A stretch of DNA of 64,000 nucleotides from contig JAJXYY010000028.1 of the NCBI GenBank assembly GCA_021780315.1, forward strand, positions 43,845 through 107,844, written 5' to 3'. Positions 25,204 through 33,641 of the stretch are shown piece after piece (the first letter of the stretch is position 1; each line of letters opens with the position of its first letter). Below the pieces are notes generated by a model. The model searched no databases. It was not told the DNA's origin and worked only from the letters and a program-made list of their open reading frames with translations. The translations under genes and the position numbers were made by a program. The DNA comes from Acidobacteriota bacterium (GTDB lineage Bacteria; Acidobacteriota; Terriglobia; Terriglobales; Acidobacteriaceae).

Positions 25204-25923
25204 ATGACGAGTTTTCGCAGGTTGGTTGTGGCGTTGGGGTTGGGTGCAGCGGCGTTGAGCTGGCTGGCGGTGGATGCGGCAGCGCAGGCCAAGCCGGGCG
25301 AGCTGGATGCGGTTCTGCGGCAGATGGATGAGGGCAGCACGCGGTTCCGGTCGGCGCAGGCGGACCTTCGGAAGGACCTGTACGAGCGGGTAGTGAAGGA
25401 GACGACGACACAGCTGGGAGCGATCTACTACCTGCGGACGCCGGGCGGGATCCAGATGGGGACGAAGTTTACACAGCCGGTGAAGATTGTGGAGATCAAG
25501 GACGGGATGATCCGGCTGTTCGATCCGGGGGCGGACCACCTGACGGAGATCTCGATCAAGAACAACCAGACACAGTATGAGAGTTTTTTGACGCTGGGAT
25601 TTGGCGGGAGCGGGACGGAGCTGGCGAAGAAGTGGACGATCAGCTACCTGGGGACGGAGCAGTTGAACGATGGCAAGAAGCTGGTATCGACGGTGAAGCT
25701 GGACCTGGTGGCGAAGGATGCGAATACGCGGAACACGTTTTCGCATATTGTGATCTGGGTGGAGCCGCAGCAGGATATTTCGCTGAAGCAGCAGTTTTTT
25801 CAGCCTTCGGGGGACATGCAGACGGTGACGTTTACGAACGTTCGGTACAACATGCTGAAGAAGTCGGACATGGATGGGTTCGCGATCAAGACGGACAAGA
25901 AGACTTCAGTCGATCGTCGGTAG
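25204..25923 (+). CDS. LolA-like outer-membrane lipoprotein carrier protein
   Basis: A 239-residue exported protein. The signal peptide (residues 1-27, ending AAAQA) precedes a LolA/LolB-like half-barrel: LDAVLRQMDEGSTRFRSAQA, GAIYYLRTPGGIQM and DGMIRLFDPGADHLTEI, then IVIWVEPQQDISLKQQFF. LolA-type proteins ferry lipoproteins across the periplasm. Relatives in acidobacteria are divergent, so lipoprotein transport is inferred. Its last 18 bp overlap the convergent glycosyltransferase gene. Confidence 0.82.
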   Translation: MTSFRRLVVALGLGAAALSWLAVDAAAQAKPGELDAVLRQMDEGSTRFRSAQADLRKDLYERVVKETTTQLGAIYYLRTPGGIQMGTKFTQPVKIVEIKDGMIRLFDPGADHLTEISIKNNQTQYESFLTLGFGGSGTELAKKWTISYLGTEQLNDGKKLVSTVKLDLVAKDANTRNTFSHIVIWVEPQQDISLKQQFFQPSGDMQTVTFTNVRYNMLKKSDMDGFAIKTDKKTSVDRR

Positions 25924-27318
25924 GGGCTGGCGCGAGAGGGCGAGTGCGGCGGCGAGGATGAGGATGGGGAAGAACTCCAGGGTGTAGCGGGGTTCGGAGT
26001 TGTCGAGGGTGAGGAGCAGGGCGGCGCGGAGGGCGATGGAGGCGATCATGGCCCAGGCGAGGGGTGGGAGACCTGCGGGGCGCTGGCGCCGCCAACGATG
26101 GAAGCCCAGTGCGGCGAAGACAAAGTAAGCAAGGTTGAGGAGCGCGAAGGCCAGCGAGAAGGCAGACTGGCTGGGATGGTCGCGCCAGTTCCACCAGTCG
26201 AGGGCGACGGGGAGCATCTCGGTGCGGGGACGGAAGCCCATGTTGAGGAGACGGGCTACGGGGAGGGCGAGGTAGTAGCGGATGGGGTTGGCACGGATGC
26301 GCTGGCGGGCGAGGGCCTGGAAGCGGGCGTCGAAGGCGGGGGTGGCGTTGTCGGTGAGGTTGTATTCGTCGAAGAGTTCGGCGGTGCGGGCGTATTGGGC
26401 TTGAGAGTCGAAGGCACGGGAGGGGATGTCGGCGATGTCGATGGGTGCGCCGTCGTAGTTCCAGTAGACGTCGTCGGTGGAGGCGAAGTCGATGCCCCAG
26501 GTGCGGAACCAGTGTTGGAAGCCGAGGGGGACGAACTCGCCGGGATCGGTGGCGTAGCGAGGTGCTAGGGGCTGCAGGACGTGGAAGGTGCTCCAGTTGC
26601 GGGCGGTCCAGGGGACGAGGGGGAGGAGGGTGGCGAAGGCGGCGACGAGGAGCGGGGCGAAGGGGCGGAGGCTTTTTGTGTGGGGCTGGGAGGTGCAGGG
26701 CTGGGTGGACCAGACGATCCAGAACATGGCGGGAAAGATGGCGGCGGAGAGGAGGCCTTGCTCTGGGCGGAGAAGGATGGCGTAGGCGAGGGCTGCGGCG
26801 AGGACAGCGAGCCAGCGGTTGAAGCCGAGTCCGCAGGCCTGCCAGCGTTGGATCGCGAAGAAGGCGAGGGCGATGCAGGTGAGGCTGAGGGTTTCGGTGA
26901 GGGGAGCGGCGACGTAGCTGGCGGTGAAAGGGCAGAGGGCGGCGATCCAGAGGGTGATGCGGGCGGTGCGGGGGCCGAAGAGGTGGAGGGCGAGGCGGCT
27001 GAGGATGAGGCAGGTGGCGAGGTCGATGAGGCTTTGGAGGAGCATGACGGCGGTGTAGTGCTCGACGCCGAAGAGGGTGAAGCAGAGGACGAGGAAGAGG
27101 GGGTATCCGGGGAGGCGGATGAGGGTGGGATGGGGGAGGCTGGCGGTCTGGGTGAATCCGTAGATACCGTGCTGGAGCCAGTTTTTGGCGATATCGCCGT
27201 AGACGAGGGTGTCTCCGGCGATGCGGGCCGCGTGGAAGATGAACCAGAGCCGGAGGGCAAGACCGAGCGCGAGGGCGGCGGCCGTAGAAAGGCTCAGATG
27301 CAGTCGTCTGCGATTCAT
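25906..27318 (-). CDS. GT39/ArnT-like membrane glycosyltransferase
   Basis: A 470-residue polytopic protein with many hydrophobic segments and the GT-C features of lipid-linked-sugar mannosyl/aminoarabinosyl transferases: an acidic motif in the first loop (ARIAGDTLVYGDIAKNWL) and the periplasmic RLPGYPLFLV segment. It probably transfers a sugar from a polyprenyl carrier in the periplasm. Acceptor and sugar are unknown. It is convergent with the LolA-like gene (18-bp overlap) and divergent from the large GH18/NodB/GT2 gene. Confidence 0.82.
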   Translation of the reverse strand: MNRRRLHLSLSTAAALALGLALRLWFIFHAARIAGDTLVYGDIAKNWLQHGIYGFTQTASLPHPTLIRLPGYPLFLVLCFTLFGVEHYTAVMLLQSLIDLATCLILSRLALHLFGPRTARITLWIAALCPFTASYVAAPLTETLSLTCIALAFFAIQRWQACGLGFNRWLAVLAAALAYAILLRPEQGLLSAAIFPAMFWIVWSTQPCTSQPHTKSLRPFAPLLVAAFATLLPLVPWTARNWSTFHVLQPLAPRYATDPGEFVPLGFQHWFRTWGIDFASTDDVYWNYDGAPIDIADIPSRAFDSQAQYARTAELFDEYNLTDNATPAFDARFQALARQRIRANPIRYYLALPVARLLNMGFRPRTEMLPVALDWWNWRDHPSQSAFSLAFALLNLAYFVFAALGFHRWRRQRPAGLPPLAWAMIASIALRAALLLTLDNSEPRYTLEFFPILILAAALALSRQPLPTID

Positions 27319-27431
27319 GTAGGTGCATCATACTGTGAAGAAAGGCGGAAGGAGCAGGGTGCGTTGACTGGAGTGGGCAGGAACCATACGATTGGAAGGT
27401 CGAACATGCGCAGGATCGCCATATATCCCCG

Positions 27432-30400
27432 ATGAACAAGCCAGTTTTTTACGATCCGCAGAATAAGCGCTGGAAGCGTCTGCGACGAATAATCGATGTG
27501 CTGGCACTGGCAGGTCTGGTGCTGGGAGTGGTGTTTGTGGTGGGTCTGATCCGGATGAAGCCGCTGCCGGAGTTGCTGTTGCAGACACCGAAGCGGAATT
27601 ACCGTGCGTTGACTGCGCCTCCGGTACCTGTTCTGAAGCCGGGGCAGAAGCTGCGTCGCTCGGCGCACCGCAAGACGGATTTGAAGCCATCGGAAGTGAC
27701 GCTGAACTCTGGGGAAGGGTTGCGGGCGGCGTACTACGTGGATTGGGATCCGGCGAGCTACTCGTCGCTGAAGCAGCACATCAAGCAGATCGACCTGCTG
27801 TTTCCGGAGTGGCTGCATGTGGTGGACGGAAGTGGCGGCCTGACGGCGTATACGGTGGATAACCGTCCGTTTGCGGTGGTGGACCGCGGGGGCGTGCATC
27901 GGGTGGACCAGGAGAACAAGGTTGCGCGGGTGATTGCGGCGACTCGGGAAGACACGGAAATTTTTCCGCTGGTGAATAATTTTGATCCGGTGAAGGGGCT
28001 GTTTCTGCCTACGGTGGGCGATTTTCTGCAGGATGCGGATGCGCGGGCCAACTTTGTGAAGCAGGTGGACGTGTTTCTGGCTGGGAATCCCTCGTACCGG
28101 GGTTTGTCTCTGGACTTTGAGGAGATTCCGACGAATGCGCAGCCGGGATATCTGGCGCTGATTAAGGCGTTGTATGACGATTTTCATCCGCGGAATCTGC
28201 GGCTGTATGTGAATACGCCGGTGGGCGATGACGATTTTGATTTGAAGGCGATCTCGGATCACTCGGACGGACTGCTGCTGATGAACTACGACCAGCACCA
28301 GACGGACAGCGGGCCGGGGCCGATTGCGGCGCAGGACTGGTTTATCGACAACCTTCGGAAGGTGCTGAAGACGGTTCCGAAGGAGAAGGTGATCTGCTCG
28401 CTGGGCAGCTATGGGTACGACTGGACGACTGCGCTGCCCCCGCCAGTGGCGAAGGGGAAGAAGGCTCCGGCGAAGGCGGCGGCGCTGAAGGTGCTGGACT
28501 CGAAGAACCTGTCGACGCAGGAGGCGTGGCAGGCGGCGGCGGACTCGGACTCGCAGATTGAGTTGGATGGTGACTCGTTGAATGCGCATTTTGCGTATGA
28601 CGATGAGGATGCGCAGGTGCGGCACCAGGTGTGGTTTCTGGATGCGGTGACGGTGCTGAATGAGATGCGTGCGGCGCGGGCGCTGGGACTGCAGACGTAT
28701 GCTTTGTGGCGGCTGGGGTCGGAAGACGACTCGCTGTGGAAGATATGGGACACGCCGATGAAGGCGGACCCGGTGAAGGACCTGGCGCAGGTGGAGCCGG
28801 GGTATGACGTGGACACGGAGGGTGAGGGCGACGTGCTGCGGGTGACACGCAAGCCGCAGCCGGGGCGCCGCACGGTGACGATGGACGACGACGGAGCGGT
28901 GCCGCTGGAGTACCGGTCGGTGACGGACGAATCGATGGACACGTATCCGCTGTCGTACACGGTGGAGCAGTACGGGTATAAGCCGAAGAAGGTGGCACTG
29001 AGCTTTGACGATGGTCCCGATCCGGTGTGGACGCCGAAGATTCTGGACGTGTTGAAGCGGTATGGGGTGACGGGGACGTTCTTCATGATTGGCGCCGAGG
29101 CCGAGGAGAACGTTGGAGTAATGAAGCGGGTGTACAGCGAAGGGCACGAGATTGGGAACCATACCTTTACACATCCGGACATCAGCGAAATATCGAACCG
29201 GCAGGTGGATCTGCAACTGAACCTGACGGAGCGGTTGTTTGCGTCGAAGCTGGGGGTGCAGCCGCTGTACTTCCGTCCTCCGTACTCGATTGATCAGGAG
29301 CCGGACACGAACGATCAGGCTGCGCCGGTGGATCGTATCCAGGGGCTGGGATATGTGATTATCGGCAACAAGATCGACACGAACGACTGGGACGAGCATC
29401 CGCGGAAGTCTCCGCAGGAGATCCGGGACAGCGTATTCCAGCAGATTGCGGATATGGAGACACGTCCGTGGACTCGTGGCTCGATTATTCTGCTGCACGA
29501 TGGCGGGGGCGACCGCTCGGCGACGGTGGCTGCGTTGCCGATGCTGATAGAAGCTTTGCGGGCGCGGGGCTACGAGATTGTTCCGGTGTCGGAGTTGATG
29601 GGCAAGACGCGGGCGGAGGTGATGCCTGCGTTGACTCCGCGGCAGCGTTGGCAGGCGCGGGTGGATTCGGTGACGTTCTTCTTTATCGGGTTCTTCACTC
29701 ACTTTGTGGTGTGGATGTTCTTTGTGGGCGACGTACTGATGAGTGCACGTCTGATCATCATCGGGGTGTGTGCGACGATCGACCGGGTGCGGAAGCGGAA
29801 GAACTATGCGGGGCCGGATTATGAGCCGCGGGTGGCGGTGCTGATACCGGCGTACAACGAGGAGAAGGTGATCGTGCGGACGATCCGCTCGGTGATGATG
29901 TCGACGTACAAGAATATCCGCATCATCGTGATTGACGATGGGTCGAAGGACAAGACGTACGAGGTGGCGAAGGCGGCGTATCCGGAGGATATTGCTTCGG
30001 GACGTCTGACGGTGCTGACCAAGGCGAATGGCGGCAAGGCAGAGGCGCTGAACTTTGCGCTGGAGCACTTTGACGAAGAGTTGTACGTGGGGATCGACGC
30101 GGATACGGTGATTGCGCACGATGCGATTGCGCGGCTGGTGCCACATTTTGCGAATCCGGTGATTGGCGCTGTTGCGGGCAACGCGAAGGTGGGCAACCGC
30201 GTGAATCTGTGGACACGCTGGCAGGCACTGGAGTACATCACGAGCCAGAACTTTGAGCGTCGGGCGCTGGACCTGTTCGACGTGGTGGTGGTGGTGCCGG
30301 GGGCGATTGGCGCCTGGCGTACTGCGCCGGTGAAGATTGGCGGGGGGTACCACTCGAACACAGTGGCGGAGGATGCGGACCTGACGATGAACCTGCTGGA

Positions 30401-30980
30401 GCAGGGGTATTCGGTGATCTACGAAGACCAGGCGCTGGCTTTTACGGAAGCTCCGGTGAATGCGGATGGGTTGATGCGGCAGCGGTTCCGGTGGTCGTTC
30501 GGGATATTGCAGGCGATCTTCAAGCATCGCGGAGCGATCAGCAAGCACCGGGCGATGGGGTTGTTTGCGCTGCCGAATATTTTGATCTTCCAGATTTTGT
30601 TGCCGCTGTTGTCTCCGCTGATTGACCTGATGTTTGTGGCGGGGGTGATTCATTACTTCATCGATAAGCACTTCCACCCGGAGACTGCTTCGACGGCGAG
30701 TTTCTACAAGCTGCTGACGTTCTTCCTGGCATTTTTGCTGATTGATTTTCTGGCGTCGGCGCTGGCGTTTGCGCTGGAGCGGAAGCATCCGGCGAGCAAG
30801 GGAGATGGCTGGCTGCTGTTCCATATCTGGATTCAGCGGTTCAGCTATCGGCAGGTGTTTTCAGTGGTGCTGTTCAAGACGCTGAAGCGGGCGATCGACG
30901 GCAAACCGTTCAACTGGGACAAGCTGGACCGGACGGCGAAGATGTCGGAAGCGACCGAAGAGTTGACCAAGGGCGGTTGA
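27432..30980 (+). CDS. Three-domain GH18-like / polysaccharide deacetylase / GT2 membrane protein
   Basis: A 1182-residue protein. After an N-terminal membrane segment (about 22-41) comes a GH18-type domain (about 95-470) with the acid motif LSLDFEEIP near 227. Next is a NodB deacetylase domain (about 510-730) with SFDDGPDP, GNHTFTHPD and YFRPPYS. Two membrane segments follow (about 745-775), then a processive GT2 domain (about 795-1030) with VLIPAYNEE, GIDADT, EDADLT and QRFRW, then C-terminal membrane helices. The parts suggest a single machine that polymerises, exports, deacetylates and trims an aminosugar polymer such as poly-N-acetylglucosamine. That assignment is inferred from domains. 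The start at 27432 follows no strong ribosome site. Confidence 0.9.
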   Translation: MNKPVFYDPQNKRWKRLRRIIDVLALAGLVLGVVFVVGLIRMKPLPELLLQTPKRNYRALTAPPVPVLKPGQKLRRSAHRKTDLKPSEVTLNSGEGLRAAYYVDWDPASYSSLKQHIKQIDLLFPEWLHVVDGSGGLTAYTVDNRPFAVVDRGGVHRVDQENKVARVIAATREDTEIFPLVNNFDPVKGLFLPTVGDFLQDADARANFVKQVDVFLAGNPSYRGLSLDFEEIPTNAQPGYLALIKALYDDFHPRNLRLYVNTPVGDDDFDLKAISDHSDGLLLMNYDQHQTDSGPGPIAAQDWFIDNLRKVLKTVPKEKVICSLGSYGYDWTTALPPPVAKGKKAPAKAAALKVLDSKNLSTQEAWQAAADSDSQIELDGDSLNAHFAYDDEDAQVRHQVWFLDAVTVLNEMRAARALGLQTYALWRLGSEDDSLWKIWDTPMKADPVKDLAQVEPGYDVDTEGEGDVLRVTRKPQPGRRTVTMDDDGAVPLEYRSVTDESMDTYPLSYTVEQYGYKPKKVALSFDDGPDPVWTPKILDVLKRYGVTGTFFMIGAEAEENVGVMKRVYSEGHEIGNHTFTHPDISEISNRQVDLQLNLTERLFASKLGVQPLYFRPPYSIDQEPDTNDQAAPVDRIQGLGYVIIGNKIDTNDWDEHPRKSPQEIRDSVFQQIADMETRPWTRGSIILLHDGGGDRSATVAALPMLIEALRARGYEIVPVSELMGKTRAEVMPALTPRQRWQARVDSVTFFFIGFFTHFVVWMFFVGDVLMSARLIIIGVCATIDRVRKRKNYAGPDYEPRVAVLIPAYNEEKVIVRTIRSVMMSTYKNIRIIVIDDGSKDKTYEVAKAAYPEDIASGRLTVLTKANGGKAEALNFALEHFDEELYVGIDADTVIAHDAIARLVPHFANPVIGAVAGNAKVGNRVNLWTRWQALEYITSQNFERRALDLFDVVVVVPGAIGAWRTAPVKIGGGYHSNTVAEDADLTMNLLEQGYSVIYEDQALAFTEAPVNADGLMRQRFRWSFGILQAIFKHRGAISKHRAMGLFALPNILIFQILLPLLSPLIDLMFVAGVIHYFIDKHFHPETASTASFYKLLTFFLAFLLIDFLASALAFALERKHPASKGDGWLLFHIWIQRFSYRQVFSVVLFKTLKRAIDGKPFNWDKLDRTAKMSEATEELTKGG

Positions 30981-31077
30981 TGGCTGCCGGGTTGTGAGCG
31001 AGTGAGCTTAGGTTAGACCCAGAACCGGCGCCGAGTGCATGGTGGCGTTACTGGAGATGAAAACGACGAGGATTGCT

Positions 31078-32697
31078 ATGACGAATGTAACTTTGACTTC
31101 CCTGCCCCCGTTCCAGAACGAGGAGTTTCTGGACTTCAGCACCGCGGACAACAAACGTGCGATGGAAGTTGCGCTGGCGCTGGTGAAGAGCCAACTGGGC
31201 AAAGAGTACGACCTGGTGCTGGGCGGGAAGCGGATTTCGACGGAGGGCAAGATTGTGTCGACGAATCCGGCGCGTCCAGCCGAGGTGATTGGGGTGCACT
31301 CGCGGGCTGGTGCGGAGCATGTGGCCGGGGCGATGGCGGCGGCGCAGGCGGCGTTTGCGACGTGGAGCCGGACGCCGGTGCAGGAGCGGGTGGAGTTGCT
31401 GCTGCGGGCGTCGAAGATGATTCGGGAGCGGCGGTTTGAATTTTGCGCGTGGCTGACGGTAGAGGTGGGCAAGAACTGGGCGGAGGCGGACGCGGATGTA
31501 GGTGAGACGATCGACTTTCTGGAGTTCTATGCGCGAGAGGCACTGCGGCTGGACGGGGCGACGACGCCGATCCAGTTTCCGGGAGAACGCAACCAGTTGC
31601 GTTACATACCGCTGGGGGTGGGTGCGGTGATTCCGCCGTGGAATTTTCCGTTTGCGATTATGGCGGGGATGACGGTGGCCGCGATTGTGTGCGGGAATAC
31701 GGTGATTCTGAAGCCTTCGGTGGATGCGCCTACGATCGCGGCACGGTTCTTCAGTCTGCTGGAAGAGGCTGGCCTTCCGGATGGGGTGGTGAACCTGTGC
31801 CAGGGCGAGGGACCAGAGTTTGGCAGTGCGGTGGTGGCACATCCGCAGACACGGTTTATCGCGTTTACGGGCTCGAAGGCGGTGGGGCTGCAGATTCATG
31901 AAGCCGCAGCGAAGACACAGCCGGGGCAGATCTTTATCAAGCGGACGATTCTGGAGATGGGCGGGAAAGACACGATCATCGTGGAAGCGGACTGCGATCT
32001 GGACTGGGCGGTTGAAGGTGTGGCGGCGAGCGCGTTCGGATTCAACGGGCAGAAGTGCTCGGCGTGTTCGCGGGCGATTGTGGATGCGAGTGTGTACGAC
32101 ACGTTTCTGGATAAGCTGCAGGCGCGGGTGGCAAAGATCAAGGTGGGCGACCCGGCGGAGAACTTTGCGGCTGGGCCGGTGATCAGCTCACGGTCGTATG
32201 CGAAGGTGCTGGAGTACATTGCGATTGGCAAGGGCGAGGGTCGTTTGCTGCAGGGTGGCGCGGCGGTGGAGACTGCGGACGGCGGGTACTATGTGGAGCC
32301 GACGGTGTTTGCGGATGTGCTACCGACGGCTCGGCTGGCGCAGGAGGAGATTTTTGGGCCAGTGCTGGCGGTGATCAAATCGCAGAGCTTCGACGAGGCG
32401 CTGGCGATTGCGAACAACACGGAGTATGGGCTGACGGGTGCGATCTATTCGAGTTCGCGGGAGAAGCTGGACCGGGCGAAGGAGGAGTTCCACGTGGGCA
32501 ATCTGTACCTGAACCGGAAGTGTACTGGCGCGATGGTGGGGGCGCATCCGTTTGGCGGGTTCAATATGAGCGGAACGGACTCGAAGGCGGGTGGACCGGA
32601 CTATCTGCTGCTGTTTACGCAGGCGAAGAGCGTGGCGGAGAAGGTGGGCCATGCGAGCGCGAAGGCAGAGGCGCAGGAAGACCGAATGGGGATGTAG
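31078..32697 (+). CDS. pruA: L-glutamate gamma-semialdehyde (P5C) dehydrogenase
   Basis: A 539-residue ALDH-family enzyme oxidising glutamate semialdehyde to glutamate, the last step of proline and ornithine/arginine breakdown. The RocA/PutA-type signatures are present: GVGAVIPPWNFPFAIMAG, LEMGGKDTIIV, the nucleophile region GFNGQKCSACSRAIV, and NRKCTGAMVGAHPFGGFNMSG. The start at 31078 follows GACGAGGATTGCT; upstream ATGs give a non-homologous extension. It would connect with the arginine-dihydrolase-like enzyme 20 kb away. It is convergent with a LuxR-type gene. Confidence 0.95.
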   Translation: MTNVTLTSLPPFQNEEFLDFSTADNKRAMEVALALVKSQLGKEYDLVLGGKRISTEGKIVSTNPARPAEVIGVHSRAGAEHVAGAMAAAQAAFATWSRTPVQERVELLLRASKMIRERRFEFCAWLTVEVGKNWAEADADVGETIDFLEFYAREALRLDGATTPIQFPGERNQLRYIPLGVGAVIPPWNFPFAIMAGMTVAAIVCGNTVILKPSVDAPTIAARFFSLLEEAGLPDGVVNLCQGEGPEFGSAVVAHPQTRFIAFTGSKAVGLQIHEAAAKTQPGQIFIKRTILEMGGKDTIIVEADCDLDWAVEGVAASAFGFNGQKCSACSRAIVDASVYDTFLDKLQARVAKIKVGDPAENFAAGPVISSRSYAKVLEYIAIGKGEGRLLQGGAAVETADGGYYVEPTVFADVLPTARLAQEEIFGPVLAVIKSQSFDEALAIANNTEYGLTGAIYSSSREKLDRAKEEFHVGNLYLNRKCTGAMVGAHPFGGFNMSGTDSKAGGPDYLLLFTQAKSVAEKVGHASAKAEAQEDRMGM

Positions 32698-32701
32698 GGG
32701 G

Positions 32702-32740
32702 ACTCCTCCGCGAGACTGCTAGGCGGTTTTGCGGAGGAGT
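32702..32740. terminator. Hairpin between convergent pruA and luxR-type genes
   Basis: ACTCCTCCGC (32702-32711) and GCGGAGGAGT (32731-32740) pair perfectly. The right arm is part of the last codons of the minus-strand gene, so the hairpin uses coding sequence. No long T-run is present. Confidence 0.55.
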
Positions 32741-33387
32741 TGGTCGCCGACTTTGGCGGCGGCCTCGGCGAGGACGCGGTGGTGGATGGTGAAGAGGGCT
32801 AGTTCGAGGCGGTCGGAGACTCCGGACTTGTCGTAGATACTGCGGAGATAGTTTTTGATGACCTGCTCTTTGGTTCCGAGCTGGGCGGCTATGTGCTTGT
32901 TTTTGCAGCCCTGGACGATGAGGGCGACGATCTGCATTTCTTTGGGGGTGAGGCGGTCGCGGACGGAGGTTCCGACGACATCAGCGGCGTGCATGGTGGT
33001 GACGTTGGCGCGGTGGATGGAGCGTTGGCCGCGGGCGACGGTGCGGACACAGTCGATGAGGTCGGGGCCGGTGACGCGGCGGGAGAGGATGCCGTCGAGG
33101 AGGGCAACGAGATCGTCGGGGAGGTGCTCGCTGTTTTCGGCGATGAGGATGAGCCGGCTGGAGCGGGAGGCAATGTGGGCTGCGAGTTGGGGGAGGCTTC
33201 CGGGGAGGTCGGGGCAGAGGGTGGAGGCGAGGAGGACGATGGCCCCGCGATGGGCGTCGATGGCAGGGGTGAGGCGGAGGGATTCGTCGCACTGGGCGAC
33301 GAGGCGGACGTCTTCTTCGCGGGCGAGGACACGTGCGGCCCCTGCGCGGAAGATTGCCTGATTGTCGGCCAGAATGAGCTGGGTCAT
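32719..33387 (-). CDS. LuxR-family regulator with an atypical receiver domain
   Basis: A 222-residue NarL-like protein: a receiver domain (1-120) and a C-terminal helix-turn-helix (about 145-205: LTPKEMQIVALIVQGCKNKHIAAQL, split here as LTPKEMQIVALIV and KNKHIAAQLGTKEQVIKNYL). The phospho-acceptor position after strand 3, normally LLD, reads VLLASTLCPD, with Ala54 in place of Asp; the N-terminal acidic pair is DN rather than DD. It is therefore unlikely to be switched by phosphorylation. It is divergent from the receiver/TrxR-like and cNMP-kinase genes, which may be its regulatory partners or targets. Confidence 0.88.
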   Translation of the reverse strand: MTQLILADNQAIFRAGAARVLAREEDVRLVAQCDESLRLTPAIDAHRGAIVLLASTLCPDLPGSLPQLAAHIASRSSRLILIAENSEHLPDDLVALLDGILSRRVTGPDLIDCVRTVARGQRSIHRANVTTMHAADVVGTSVRDRLTPKEMQIVALIVQGCKNKHIAAQLGTKEQVIKNYLRSIYDKSGVSDRLELALFTIHHRVLAEAAAKVGDQLLRKTA

Positions 33388-33641
33388 AAGGTTCGGTCTC
33401 CTGCCGGGAGTGAGACCCCGTGCAGTTCCCTCATCGGCTGGGTTAAGCCGGAGGGGATGGGTGTCTGGAAACAGTACAACGGTGCTGGTGGCGATAGTCT
33501 GCCTTTTGCAGTGTAAGCGATGCGAAGTTACGCGAAGGTTGCAGGGGGATGGGAGGTGGTTTTCTGCACCCTGGGTGGGGGATCGAGAATCAAATTATGA
33601 GATACCTGCGCGGTACAGGGCTTGAGTGTTAGAACAGGGAT

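Noticed and set aside
27315..30824. A 1169-residue open frame on the minus strand, rich in Arg/His/Gln/Leu
   Set aside because: Antisense shadow of the GH18/NodB/GT2 gene; low-complexity composition and no motif.
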